64,000 nucleotides of DNA. Origin: Trichopria drosophilae. Lineage: Eukaryota > Arthropoda > Insecta > Hymenoptera > Diapriidae. How positions within the stretch are numbered: position 1 is the stretch's first letter; each line of letters begins with the position of its first letter. A program made the translations under genes and the position numbers. Under the pieces are notes generated by a model. That model was given only the letters and a program-made list of their open reading frames with translations. It had not been told where the DNA came from and did not search any database. This document shows, one piece after another, positions 1 to 19,825 of the stretch. The stretch spans positions 100,869,001 to 100,933,000 of the forward strand of contig CM059587.1 of the NCBI GenBank assembly GCA_030407085.1, read 5' to 3'.

Positions 1-56
1 AAAAGATCAGAGAGGTGGGGGGACTTTTGGGTTGAACTCAATCGTAACTCACCGTG
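1..56. repeat. Cut-off end of a palindromic MITE (CACGGTGAGC family)
   Basis: Bases 24-56 match the right end of the palindromic element at 43832-44190: a TTTTGGGTTGAACTCAATCG block followed by a CTCACCGTG terminus. The rest of the copy lies to the left of the window. It encodes nothing. Confidence 0.7.
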
Positions 57-2257
57 TTTACTTTATATGATTCAATTTACGAGATTATTTATCACGTGTG
101 AATTTTTTCAGCTATATTAGGGTGGCCCTTATTTTGGTTATTTTTTTCATTTCTTCGGTCTGACCCCACAAAAGTGTTCCATTTTATGAAAAACAAGTCA
201 CAAAAAATTGGCGCATTGATTAAACTTGATAAACACGTGCCGCTCGAGGGATGAAATTAAACATTGTTTTTGAAAGAGAAAAAGACGATTTTTTTAATTT
301 TCCTTGTTACTTTGATTAGTTGAGTCCAATTTTCTTAAGAATTGACAGATTCGTTTTAAAGTGATTCCAGAATAACGTGGAATGCGGAGAAAAAAATTGT
401 TAAATGTTGGATTGAATTATAACGGGTTTTGAGTCGACAATTTTTAGGAGTAAATTGAAAAAATTACATTTTTTTCTGTTTTTCTTAGCCTAACTCTGCA
501 ACTATACTTAGTAGTAATCATTCCTAAACTTTTTTACCAAACACGTTTGAGTATGTGTATATTTTAAGAAGAAAATGTGAGGTCATATACCTAAATCGAG
601 TAATTCGAAGCGGAGTTATACGATTTTTATTCAATCAATACTTTAAAGCAAAAATTAGACATAAGGGAAGTGATTGTGGTTTATGCGGTATATCTAAAAA
701 AAAAAAAAAACATTTTAACCGGCATATTCTTTATATTCTTTACCTTTTTGACTCAAGTTAAAGTAGGCCAAGTTAAAAAAAAAATTATATCGGGAATGTC
801 GACATTATTTTATATTCGTGTAAAAGGGGAAATTCTTCACTATGATTCAAAAATTTTGTCTGCCGAATGTGTAGGCTCAACTCGCCTAGAACTGTATTAT
901 TTTACCTGTTTATATAGAAAGGTGCTCGATAAACAACTTTTATGCTTAAAATTTACACATTGAAAGAATATTTAGTTATTTTTAGTTACTGTGGTTCAGT
1001 TACCTCCGTAGCATGAACAAAATATTTAGTAATTGTTACAGATTCATTTAGTCGAGTGACTGACTAACTGAATCGAAAAGTCCTGAAGCATTTTTCGATT
1101 AAATAAATAATAAACCCACAAAACTTTGGTCGATTTTTGTAAAAATTGTTTTCTTTTGATAAAAATTAAACTGATGTATAGGATTCTTGCCAAATGAAGT
1201 AAAATTAAAAATTTTTAATTGATTTTGGATTAAACAGATGTTTTTTTATAGTCTGTATGAATTTACAGACTGCCATGAATCCGAAACCTTAAATTTACTC
1301 TCGCATTGTTTTATTTAATAATAATTCCTAACAATAATAATAATACTTTTAATAATAATAATTTCAATTAAACTGTTGGTGATTGAGATAATAACTTTTA
1401 ACTTGACCTTTTTCGATCAGTTTTTAAAGTATTAAATTATTCTTTTGTTTTTCTCAGCTGGTAACTAAATTTGAAAAGAAGTTATTTAATGTAACACGCT
1501 TCTTTGAAATTCACGATTTGAGAAACGTGTGTTATGCAGTAAACGAAAATTGTTAGGAATTATTATTAAATAAACCAATGCGAGAGTAAATTTTAGGTTT
1601 CGGATTCATGACAGTCTGTAAATTAACATCTGTTTAATCCAAAATCAATTAAAAATTTTTAATTTTACTTCAATTGGCAAGAATCCTATACGTCAGTTGA
1701 ATTTTTATCAAAAGAAGACAATTTTTACAAAAATCGACCAAAGTTTTGTGGGTTTATTATTTATTTAATCGAAAAAAGACTTTTCGATTCAGTTTTTCCT
1801 CCTCTAGCGACTATGTTAATTTGATCATTTGGTTTGTGGACACCCTGTATAAAACCTACTAACTATTTTGTTTCCATTAAGTAGGTAACTAAACCTTTAG
1901 TTAAAATAACTAAATATTCTTTCAATTGTAAATTTTAATTTCTGTATAAACGGATAAAATGCTAAGTAATAAATTTGGTATACACAAACATTTTTTAACC
2001 ATAGTGAGGAACTCTATTTTTCCACTTTTTACACGGACGTAAATTAATATCGACATCCCCGTCATAGTTAGGATTCTTTTTAACTTGGCCTACTTTACTT
2101 GACCCAAAAAGGTAAATAATATGTAGCAGACGGAGTTTTGCCGCTTAAAATTGCTTTTTTTAAAAGATAACCCGCATAAACCACAATCATTTCTGTTTTG
2201 CCTAATAATTATGCTCTAAAAGATACAAGAAAAAATTCCAAAAATCGTCTTTTTCCC

Positions 2258-2751
2258 GATGATTTTTTATTTTATTTTATTTCAGATTTACTTGGTGTTA
2301 ATAAATTAGACAGTTAACGTTTCGGTAATATAACAGTACGTGAATATTCAAAAAAATTTCTTTTCTTAAAATTATAGTTTTTTTTCTTTCATTCCATTTT
2401 TTTCTGCTTACTGAGTGAAAACTCAAAAAAATAATTTTTTTACACATAAATCCTACAGGTAAGTAGAAACAAAATCAAATACATAAAATTCAAAATCAAA
2501 TTAAATTCCAAATAAAACCCAAATAAAAGATTATGAAAAGTTTTTCAGAAATATTTCTTTTTTTATTGTAATTTCTATTATTTTGTATTTTTGTATAGAA
2601 CTATATATTCTGAAGAGGGTCAAAATAAATGACCGAAACGTTAACTGTCTAATTTATTAACACCAAGTAAATCTGACATAAAATAAAAGAAAAAATCATC
2701 AAGAATATTTCACTTACGAAAGAGTCAGAGAAAGAAAAAAGATTTATTTAT
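2258..2751. mobile_element. Penelope-type non-autonomous insertion with 13-bp target duplication
   Basis: Two inverted repeats of about 69 bp (2258-2326 and 2632-2700) enclose a short centre. A ~51-bp unpaired tail follows (2701-2751). The whole is bounded by the direct repeat TCGTCTTTTTCCC (2245-2257 and 2752-2764). The left arm of the surrounding foldback keeps an uninterrupted version of this site near 282-294, so the empty site can be read. Inverted terminal pLTR-like repeats plus a one-sided tail are the known layout of Penelope-like elements. No coding sequence remains. The family assignment is inferred from structure only. Confidence 0.6.
2610..2643 (+). ncRNA. Hammerhead-like hairpin motif (copy a)
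   Basis: CTGAAGAG is followed by a five-base stem (GGTCA / TGACC) with an AAATAAA loop and then GAAACGTTA. This resembles the CUGANGA - stem II - GAAA core of hammerhead ribozymes, which Penelope-like elements are known to carry. Stems I and III are not evident, so cleavage activity is unlikely or at best unproven. It sits at the inner edge of the inverted repeat of the 2258-2751 insertion. Confidence 0.4.
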
Positions 2752-3125
2752 TCGTCTTTTTCCCATTTAAAAACAATATTAAATTTCAAAGTTTAATCGA
2801 TGTGTCAATTTGTTGGTGATTTTTTTTTCATAAAATGGAACACTTTTTGAGGGTTAGACCAAAGAAATTAAAAAATGACCAAAATAAGAGTTGTACGATT
2901 ATTACAAATCTTTCAGTCGATAACTTTATTAAAATTTAGATATTTTATTTTTTTGTACAATCGTTAGATTAAGTTTCAGGTTTATGTTTTTTGTTGGTTT
3001 ATTCCTGACTAAGTACAGACTTTATGTCTCTGCTGTCTTTTTCTTATTATTTATTATATTTTTTATTTTATTGTACAACGATATTGTTACTTTGTATAAT
3101 ATACCCTGCAAATATATTCTAATTA

Positions 3126-3401
3126 CAGTAGTCCTTCTCTTATTCTAATTTTTTCACTTCCTGTAATCTAATTTCATGCATACAACATAACCTAAAAAAA
3201 CTCTTTTTAAAAACAAAAACATTTAACAATAAGTCAGTTCGGTTATCTCTCTAATAAATAATATTGTGTAAATTAACATTGATGTAACAAACCCTCACAA
3301 CATCCTCGAAAAGTGCAAACGTTTTTGGCGGCAAATGAGAATATGAGAAGGAGACGCCATCTTGCCTGTCTGGACAAATTAGAATAAGAGAAGGGCTACT
3401 G
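3126..3401. mobile_element. Pogo-like MITE, TTATTCTAAT family, 276 bp
   Basis: It begins CAGTAGTCCTTCTCTTATTC and ends with the complement, GAATAAGAGAAGGGCTACTG, flanked on both sides by TA. There is no ORF. A GCCATCTTG core lies at 3356-3364, just inside the right terminus, as in several relatives in this window. Confidence 0.8.
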
Positions 3402-3403
3402 TA

Positions 3404-4384
3404 CTTCCTTCAAAGTATTCTCGATTTTGTTTATAAATTGCGCTAAGTTTACAAGTTATTAACACATTTACCCAGAGATTCGATGTAAATTTAGTTTATC
3501 AACGTTCAATATCAAAATGTTATATTATCTATAAATTAAAATATTCTCCATAACAAAATTTTCCAAGTGTAACAAATACCTTAAGTATTAACAAAATTTT
3601 AAGTTCATTTCATATTTTCAGTTATTATCTTACAGATTTACCTTAATTCTACATAAATATCAAAATCTTTTTAAACAATTATTAATATGTTTTAATAACA
3701 TAAAATGAACTTAAATAACTAAGATTAAAAAATATTCATCAACACCTCACCTTTCATGTATACTGTACAAAAAATTTAATTATACACCAATACTTCTTTC
3801 GATTGGCAAAGAAAAAAACCCATATTTTTAAAACCACATACAAGACTAGTAACTCGATGTACAAATTACTAAAAAGCTTGATGACTAATATACATATGAG
3901 CAACTACGTGATAATCTAACATAAGTATGTGCAGACGAACCAAAATGTTAGAACTTTTACTCGGATAACAACAATTATCGGTGCTCATTCTTATACCATC
4001 TACGTAACGTAAAGATTTTCAAAATAGTATGGTGCTGAACCAAAGAAATAAGCTCTCTAAATTCAAATTAGTAAAACTGTTACGTTTTCATATAATATCA
4101 CAATTAGTATTAATTGATTAACAACATAATATCTATGAATTAGTCAAATAAAAATAATTAAAATAAAAAATAATTTAACTTTGAATAGTTTTTAACTTTG
4201 ATACTTAGTAATTTTAAACGAATGTTGGTAGCGTCAAATTGTTAGTAACCCAATTTACTTTGGTTAGTACACTTTAACATTAGGGAGAATCAATTCAGAT
4301 TTAGAGAGACAAAACAATTAAAATAAAAGAATCTTTAACAATTAAGATATTTATAAATAAGACATATATTGACAGACCTACGAT
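3404..4384. other. Gene-free AT-rich stretch
   Basis: No convincing ORF, splice pair or repeat structure was seen here apart from simple A/T runs. Confidence 0.5.
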
Positions 4385-4390
4385 ACGCAC

Positions 4391-4452
4391 CTTGTGAATC
4401 CGGTCGAAAACCCATCACCGTCGTTGTTACCCTCGGAGTCACTCTTGCACAT
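4391..4452 (-). CDS. Possible coding exon of an unknown minus-strand gene
   Basis: On the minus strand an ATG at 4452 opens a 20-codon hydrophilic frame (beginning MCKSDSEGNN, ending GFSTGFTR) that runs into the donor-like junction CACAAG/GTGCGT at 4391/4390. Upstream, 4486-4492 reads TATAAAC, but it is so close that a TATA box would leave almost no 5' UTR. The segment is more GC-rich than its surroundings. It lies downstream of the Klc poly(A) signal, so it could be the first exon of a gene continuing left of the window, or chance. The peptide is not recognised. Confidence 0.3.
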
Positions 4453-4748
4453 CTCGATTCCCAACCTACCAGGCCTTTAGTCGCAGTTTATACTCGCATC
4501 AGAAAAAGCGAAAGAAACCACGACGCAGTACATCCAAGTGATTAAAAAACAGTGTGATAAGTGTTAAACACAAAAATGCGTGCTCTGGGAAATTAAAAAA
4601 TCCGAAATCCCTTCGTTCGATCAACGAAAAATCCTCGAGTCGCGCCATCCCTTCGTTGAATTTACCATGCAATGCTATTTACAATGTATATAAGGCCGCT
4701 GAAAAAAAAAAGAAAAGATCCCACGTGTAACGTTAGTTTACAAAATAA

Positions 4749-4754
4749 TTTATT
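4749..4754 (-). terminator. Klc: Klc poly(A) signal AATAAA
   Basis: AATAAA on the minus strand, about 450 nt past the Klc stop codon at 5201. Cleavage would be expected near 4725-4735, which gives a 3' UTR of roughly 470 nt (5200 to about 4730) without recognisable repeats. Confidence 0.6.
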
Positions 4755-5200
4755 CTTTCATTTCGGCATTTAAGGCACTGCTACACCATCGACGAGCCAA
4801 GGTAGACTCCTTAACTCGTTGTAACTTCGGTAAACAATTCGCTGTATGCGGGTAAAATACATAATGATGTGCGTCGCTATTAACTAAAAGATCGCGATCA
4901 TAATATCGTTAAATATCTTTCATATTAATCGATTCAACAATAAAATAGCTATGCAGCTCCTGCTCTGAGATTACGACATATAATCGCTATGTACAAAATA
5001 AAAAGAATTGTTTAGAACTTGACGCGTGTTAAGGCTCTTACGATCGAGACATAAAAACTGTTTCTTTCCTGACACCTCGCGAAATGCACTGACGGAAGCA
5101 CTGAAACTTTCGACACAATCTAAGTTAACGGTCTAAAAATTTAACGCCTGGTATGTGACAAATCGGTTCTCGTACGCTTCCTAAATCCTTGGTCTAACGA

Positions 5201-13548
<8,348 letters not shown>

Positions 13549-13709
13549 TTATTTATTTTATTTATTTATTTAAAGAAATAAACGGCCTATAAGACCTTTG
13601 TACAAAAATATACTGACATAATCAGCGCAATTGGAATAACAAAGAAAAGAACATAAAATTTGGTAATAGAATAATTGAAAAACCGTATGTTAAAACAAAA
13701 TAAGAAAAC

Positions 13710-14191
13710 TTAATGATAAGTGTATAATAATCGTCGCACTTTAAATCGAAAAGATACAAAACTAGTAGTGTTTTTTACATCACCGGGAACACTGTTCCAT
13801 TCACGCCTGAGTCTAGCTACACTAGAGTGAAATCCATAACGAGACTTACTATTATTTTCACAAATATCCCGATAACGACGCAATGAATACGATTGAGAAC
13901 GAGTAGAGAAAAACGAAGATATTTGCTCAGATTTAATCATACCCGTAGTAATTTTACGGACAAATAGTAAATCAATAATATGATGTATTGAATAAATTGA
14001 TGGTATTGAAAATTTAGAAGCAACAGTAGAATAATCATGGTTCACATAACTCATAGGAGTACCTGACTTATACGACAAATATCTTAAGAACCTGTGTTGA
14101 ACCTTTTCGAGCTGATCAATATCTTCAGAAATAAAAGGGCGCCAAATAACTGATCCATAAGTTAAAATTGATAAAACAATTGATTTATATA
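13710..14191 (-). pseudogene. Non-LTR RT C-terminal region, after the MITE
   Basis: KSIVLSILTYGSVIWRPF, then QLEKVQHRFLRYLSYKSGTP and the usual Arg-rich C-terminal segment to the stop at 13710. It continues exactly in frame from the part upstream of the MITE when the MITE and one TA are left out. Confidence 0.85.
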
Positions 14192-14577
14192 CTGCCGTAC
14201 CCCGGAAGAAAAGTCGTATCTCCATTTTCGGTGAAATTGGGATAAAAAGATATTTATATTCCTTATAATGCAATGCATTATTTCCTGAAAGAAAATATCT
14301 GAAATATTTGTTATTAGCTACAAAAAAAAGAAAAATACTTTTATTAGAAATTTACAGTATTTCTGGTATAATTTGGCTAAAAGAGCCGCAAATTCAAAAA
14401 TGAATGTATTTTATTATAAAATCATATCCCAAGATTCCTTGTATAATGAAATATCCTGTATATTTTCTAAAATTTATCGTTAAATTAAGTAATTTAGTTT
14501 TTGATTAGAATCGATTTATTGGCGATACGTCAAAATCGAAAAAATGGAGATACGACTTTTCTTCCGGGGTACGGCAG
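14192..14577. mobile_element. TA-flanked MITE, 386 bp, inside the non-LTR RT
   Basis: Ends CTGCCGTACCCCGGAAGAAA and its complement, a ~38-bp TIR, duplicated TA at 14190-14191 and 14578-14579. No ORF. No second copy was noticed in the window. Confidence 0.9.
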
Positions 14578-16049
14578 TATAGATTTATGATTGCAGGAAT
14601 AGAAGAGAAATCAGAAGTAGAACGTTTTATAAAACCTAAGATTGAGTAACACTTATTGATTATTGTACGAATATGTTCAGAAAACTTGAAACTTTGATCA
14701 AAAATCACTCCTAAATCATTAATACATTAGACAGCTTGAATGGGTTCATCATTCAATAAATAAGTAAATGCCATCGGAGAGGTACACCTACAATATGATA
14801 TCGATTTACATTTACTAATGTTTAATTTAAGACGATTTGTGCTAGCCCATACAAAAATAGAGTTTAAATCTCGTTGCAAATTAGATGCATCTATTGGGGA
14901 TTTAACCATTGCAAATGTCTTAACATCATCAGCGTAAATTAGAAACCGTGAGTGTATAATTGAGAGATTGATATCATTAATAAACAACACAAAAAGGATA
15001 GGTCCCAGGTGCGAACCTTGTGGAACACCGGATGTAACACGTGTAAATTGAGATACGGATCCTTTAACCCGAACAGCTTGCCAGCGATCACTAAGATAGG
15101 ATGAAATCCATCTCAGTAGTGATCCACTTATATCTAGCGAGTTCAATTTAGTTACTAGAATACCGTGATCGACGGTGTCAAATGCCTTAGCAAAATCAAG
15201 ATAAATAGTATCTACCTGAATCATATTATCCAATGCAGACGATAAAAAGTTACTATAGATTAAGAGATTTGTCACCGTTGATCTTCCCCCTACAAAACCG
15301 TGTTGCTGAGAAATTATTTTGTCGTAAAGAGCAATTGCCACTCTCTCCGCAACTATAGCATCAAGTAATTTCGATATAACACCTAAAATAGAGATCGGTC
15401 GGTAATGAGAAATGTCCCGATTATCGCCCCCTTTAAATACCGGTGTAATATAAGATTGTTTCCAAACACAGGGCATTATGCCAGTTCTCAATGACATATT
15501 AAATAATAAAGTTAGGAGTTTAGATAATACATCTACGCATTTCCTAATAAATATAGCAGGTAACTTATCAGGACCGAAAGTATAACTATCCTTAAGAGCT
15601 AATACTGATTTACACACATCATTATCAGTTACAATAATATCCTTAATTAAAGAATCCTGCATGTCAAAATCAAGATCAACACCAGATGTTGTTGACGAAG
15701 TGATATTATTAATACTAAAATAATCAGAGAAAAGAGAAACTATGCTATGATTAGAAGATGCTAGGCGATCCTTCCAGAACATGTTACGAGGATAACTGTT
15801 ATTATTCTTTAACATATTAATATAAGACCAAAATGCTTTCACGTTATGTAGAGATTTCGACTCAACGTTTGAGACGTATTCCTTGTAGCACCTTCTGGAA
15901 AGATGTATACATTGGGCACGCAAGTGTTTAAACTCTAAATAATGACTAGTCTGAGCGCTATCGTGCCATAAACTGTGAACAATCTTTTTCCGCTTTATTA
16001 AGTCTCTCAATTCTTTGGTATACCAAACGGGATACGAACTAGAAAACAC
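14578..16049 (-). pseudogene. Non-LTR reverse transcriptase, main part
   Basis: Contains YRPISILGVISKLLDAIVAE, HGFVGGRSTVTNLL, YLDFAKAFDTVDHG, TSGVPQGSHLGPILF and the catalytic YADD. A single in-frame TAA (14727-14729) splits CINDLGVIFDQSFKFS from the rest. The frame opens at 16049 with SSYPVWYTKELRDLIKRKK, the usual pre-RT segment; before that a frameshift joins it to the endonuclease half. Confidence 0.9.
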
Positions 16050-16257
16050 TCTCTAAAACTATAAAATTACGAGTAGAGTCCATAACATTTATTATGTGCG
16101 TATAAAATTTATTAACACATAGTTCAATGTCATCATTATGAAAAATAGAGTTCCAATCAAGCACAGATAACGATTCATTGATTTTGCAATAATCAGACGC
16201 ACTATAATCCAACTGAGCCGAGCTAAATTGAAGAGTATCAGTAATTAAGGTCCTTAT

Positions 16258-16904
16258 TTAAAAAAATGCAGGATCGTGATGAATTTCCTTCTCAACAAGA
16301 AAATCCAAGGACTGTATGTGGGAAAATCCTTCCACAGATGTAAAAGCTAAGTCCAACGTATAACCCTTCAGAGAGTTGACCGGATAATGTTGTTGAACAC
16401 CGTAGAATGATAAATTATTAGCCAACAAGTTAGCACACTCACGAATGCGTCGATCCTGATGTTCACACTGCGCGACTAAATAAGGGTTCGATGACCAAGT
16501 AGTGCTTGGTAGGTTGTAATCCCCAAAAATGATAGGCGAATAGTCTGAATACTTCTCCATTACGAGATTGAAATCCGAAATATGATTAGAATAAATATCA
16601 ATGTCTGACCGTGGTGGAATGTAAGCCACACCAATTAAATGTTTACTATTCGTCGTATGAATTAGTATAAACAAATGCTCCACGTCATTATTATCCACCT
16701 CGCACCGTAAAGCTTGAATATTCCTCTTAACGCCAATCCTAAGTGTCTGTCTATTCTAAAGATAGTATAATCAGTAAGGCCAAGTTCACTATCAGATATT
16801 TTCGAATATAAATAAGTTTCAGTAAGTACAAGAATATCCGGCGAAGGACTCAATAAATGAATATTTGATTGTATATCACTGAGTTTGGTACGTAACCCAT
16901 ACAC
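16258..16904 (-). pseudogene. APE-like endonuclease of the same element
   Basis: Two overlapping frames. 16904-16662 holds PDILVLTETYLYSKISDSEL (catalytic Glu in LTET). 16698-16258 holds LIGVAYIPPRSD, FGDYNLPSTTW (Asp/Asn pair) and YTLDLAFTS. A frameshift near 16680-16740 separates them. Confidence 0.8.
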
Positions 16905-16945
16905 ATTCTGATAGAAGAATATAAGACCATCAGGGATTAAGCCAC

Positions 16946-17092
16946 TTAGTTTTTTGTCTGATCATTTCTACTATCTAATGTAGTTGGGTTACCACGTAAA
17001 AACCTCACAACTTTCTTGTTTGGATTATTTTTGTTATTGGCATCACATTCTTTTTTTAATTTATTATATGCAGACCGTTGGAGAGAAGGTAT
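16946..17092 (-). pseudogene. C-terminal end of the element's ORF1
   Basis: Minus-strand frame SLQRSAYNKLKKECDANNKN to RNDQTKN and TAA, just ahead of the ORF2 sequence. The basic, Asn-rich end fits ORF1 of this element type, but the identification is positional. The element is truncated at about 17092. Confidence 0.5.
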
Positions 17093-17363
17093 GAAAATTG
17101 CATAATATTCAACACAGGTTTATGAGGCTATTTTGCAAAAAAGCAGGCTATTCTATGAGTTCTTTAGATCATGATTACTCTCATGCTATATCGTTTAACG
17201 TCCCAAAAATTAAATCTATAAATTGACAAAAAATTGGGATTTAGAGTTGTTAACGGTTGATTTCGTTGTAGGGAGTTAAGTAATTTGTTTTCGCCAAACT
17301 TATTCCGTCATGATTTTAGGAAATTTAGGCCCATTAATGAATTCAATGTATCTCAAAATTATA

Positions 17364-17486
17364 CAGTACCGCTCAAAAGTATGAGCTCACCCTTGCGGAA
17401 TTTTGGCTAAATTAAAATGTTGATATCTCATCGCCAAGTCAACGTATGGGAAAAATAAAAAAAGGGAATTAAAGAGGAGACTTTCA
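17364..17486. repeat. TIR-like end shared with 62319-62440
   Basis: Begins CAGTACCGCTCAAAAGTATG after TA. About 120 bp match the complement of 62319-62440, then homology stops. The partner terminus was not found, so this is a solo or decayed end. Confidence 0.65.
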
Positions 17487-17548
17487 AGGTTGAGGAAATT
17501 AACAATTCCTTATTAAAAATAACTGTATTTTAATCATTTTTAGCCGAA

Positions 17549-18065
17549 TTTTATGCAAATAATCAGTTTTTGCCAATTTTAATTGCTGAAAATCATAGTT
17601 TTATTGAATCCGCTGCTACGAATCTGCTGATAACTTCAGCGACATTATTTCGAACTGATGAATTGAAAAAGAAATGTGATATTTTGAGTTCTCGTTGTAT
17701 CTAAATCATTATTTGTAAAATTATAATGAATTTAACATGAGTATTTGGAAACTAAACAATGATACATGTTACTTCTAATTTCATAATATCAAATATTTTG
17801 AAATATAAAGTTTTATTCAAATTTAATGCCATTTTTATTCGACTGATTGTCATACACAAAAAGAATAACTTAAGACTCAAACTCATTTTTCAAAAATAAA
17901 TTTGTCACTAAATTAATCTTCTTTCTTTCGAAAACATCTCAGATTGACGACATTGTAGTATCCAAAAAATGACGCTGAAGCTAGCAGCAGATTCGCAGCA
18001 GCGGATTGAATAAAACTGTCGTTTTCAGCCATTAAAATTGCAAAAACAGATTACTTGTATAAAAT
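17549..18065. repeat. Inverted repeat, ~93-bp arms
   Basis: Arms 17549-17641 and 17973-18065 pair, including GATTCGCAGCAGCGGATT-type sequence. A third piece of the motif (CTGCTGCTAGCTTCAGC) lies at about 18151-18168. No TSD was identified. Confidence 0.6.
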
Positions 18066-18617
18066 TTCTCTAAAAATGTTTAAATGCAAGTAATTTTTAA
18101 TAAGAAAATTATATTCATTTCCACAGTTTTCTCGATTGCTGTTGCAAATCTGCTGCTAGCTTCAGCATCATATCCAAAAAGCACCAAATTCAATTTTTAT
18201 TGTCAAATTTAATATTTTATTGCACAATGCACGTAATATTAATCTAAAACATATACTGTGCTGTTATTCAATATTTTCTATTATCTCTAAATGTTATCGT
18301 TTCAATGTGACCTATAATATGCGAAGAAAAACAATAATCTGTAGTGTTTTATGACATTGACAACTTACCATTTAAAAAAGTATAACCTTAAGTTATTCTT
18401 ATAGATTATTATTATTACTGACCGATAAATATCAATAGTAAATTAAAACGATAGAAAGTGTACCGAGATTCAGAATTGAAAATGATGATGACGATATCGT
18501 TGATATTGTTTACAAGCAAGAATAAACAATTTATTGATTACAATAATGTTCAGTATAATTATGACCTAGATTACAAAGCAGCAACCAAGTCCATCATTTG
18601 CCCTTCTGATATTCATA

Positions 18618-19557
18618 CACGGTGCTTTTTAAATCGATTTAACCTAAAGGTTCTGGCACATGGGATTTTCTTGTTGATATCGATTCCAGATCATTAATAC
18701 CTAATTTTTCGACAAAAAAGAAAATCTTCTGTGACATTTTTTGAAAAATGTCGATTTAAAAATTCAAAATGAGAAAAGACAACTTTTTTCAAGAAATATT
18801 CATTACAGAAATAATTTCGTCAGATGGAATTTGTAGATATTAAAAAAGACATTTTTTGTATTTGTATCATTGTTCTCTACGATCAATAGTTTATGAGAAA
18901 AACGAAAAAAAGTAATTTTTTGCATGTGTTTTTCATTTTTTAACTGATTTTTTTATAGGATACATATCTTTTTTCTTTTGTAAACATAGTAAGCACACTT
19001 TAAGTCGTGTGTAAGAGCTCGACTTTTAAACATTTTCACTATTCAGCTCACAATAACCGGTTTAATTTAATTAATAAAGTTATAATGATAGTTTTTATTT
19101 TAAAACGTTTCATGACACCTGTTAAGATTACGGCTACCAATTGTTTTCATCAAAATTTAAAGCATACCAATCTTGGCAATAATAAAGTACTATATTGTCA
19201 CACAGAGTAAAAAAACTAGTAAAAAGTGTAAAAAAACTTAACAATACTATTACTAAAATTGGTTTTCTCTCTCCTAAACTATTAATTGTAGAGAAAATTG
19301 ATACAGACAACAAAAAAATCCTTTTTTTAATGTCTACAAATTTAATCTTATGAGATTTTTTCTCAAATGAATATTTCTTCCAGAAAAGTTGACTTTTTGT
19401 CATTTTGAATTTTTAAATTGACATTTTTCAAAAACGACTCCACAGAAGATTTTTCGTTTTTGTCGAAAAATTATGTATTAATGATCTGGAATTGAAATCA
19501 ACAAGAAAATCCCAAGTGCCAGAACCTTCAGGTTAAATCGGTTTAAAAAGTACCGTG
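18618..19557. mobile_element. Foldback element, ~340-bp arms, 940 bp
   Basis: The left arm starts CACGGTGCTTTTTAAATCG and the right end complements it (CACGGTACTTTTTAAACCG). Arms match with scattered differences to about 18960 and 19215. The first bases, CACGGTG, are shared with the MITE at 43832. The small ORFs inside look meaningless. Confidence 0.8.
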
Positions 19558-19825
19558 GATAACTTGCAGAATTTATGATAAACGTTACGATAAAAAAATA
19601 AATACTAAATTTGTAAATTAAAAGACGTAAAAGTTTTTTGTTGTTTTTGTAAAATTAATAATGTGCTAGAAGTTCCGAACGTTCATTGAACAGTTTTCTA
19701 ATAATCCATTGATGATTTACTAACGATATGAGTAACTAAGAGTTCTTGTACATTTGGAACATTGGTAATTAATAATTTTCTTATGCGGTTGTAAACAATA
19801 AATATAATATTTTTTAAAACCATAT

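Larger units (their letters stand above)
121..2897. mobile_element. Large foldback element with arms over 0.8 kb
   Basis: The left arm (121-1334) reads as a diverged reverse complement of the right arm (1549-2897), separated by a ~210-bp loop. Matching blocks include TGTTCCATTTTATGAAAAA near 177 against its complement near 2830, GATTGTGGTTTATGCGG near 671 against 2175, and the paired loop-proximal blocks ATTCCTAACAAT (1323) and ATTGTTAGGAAT (1549). The arms differ by a segment of about 330 bp near 280-610 found only on the left, and by the Penelope-type insertion at 2258-2751 found only on the right. The short ORFs at 555-963 lie in an arm and look like nothing known. No transposase is visible, so this is a non-autonomous foldback or the remains of an inverted duplication. 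Confidence 0.75.

Noticed and set aside
555..963. Two overlapping plus-strand ORFs of 68 and 97 codons
   Set aside because: They lie in the left arm of the foldback element, are A/T-driven and the right arm does not preserve them.
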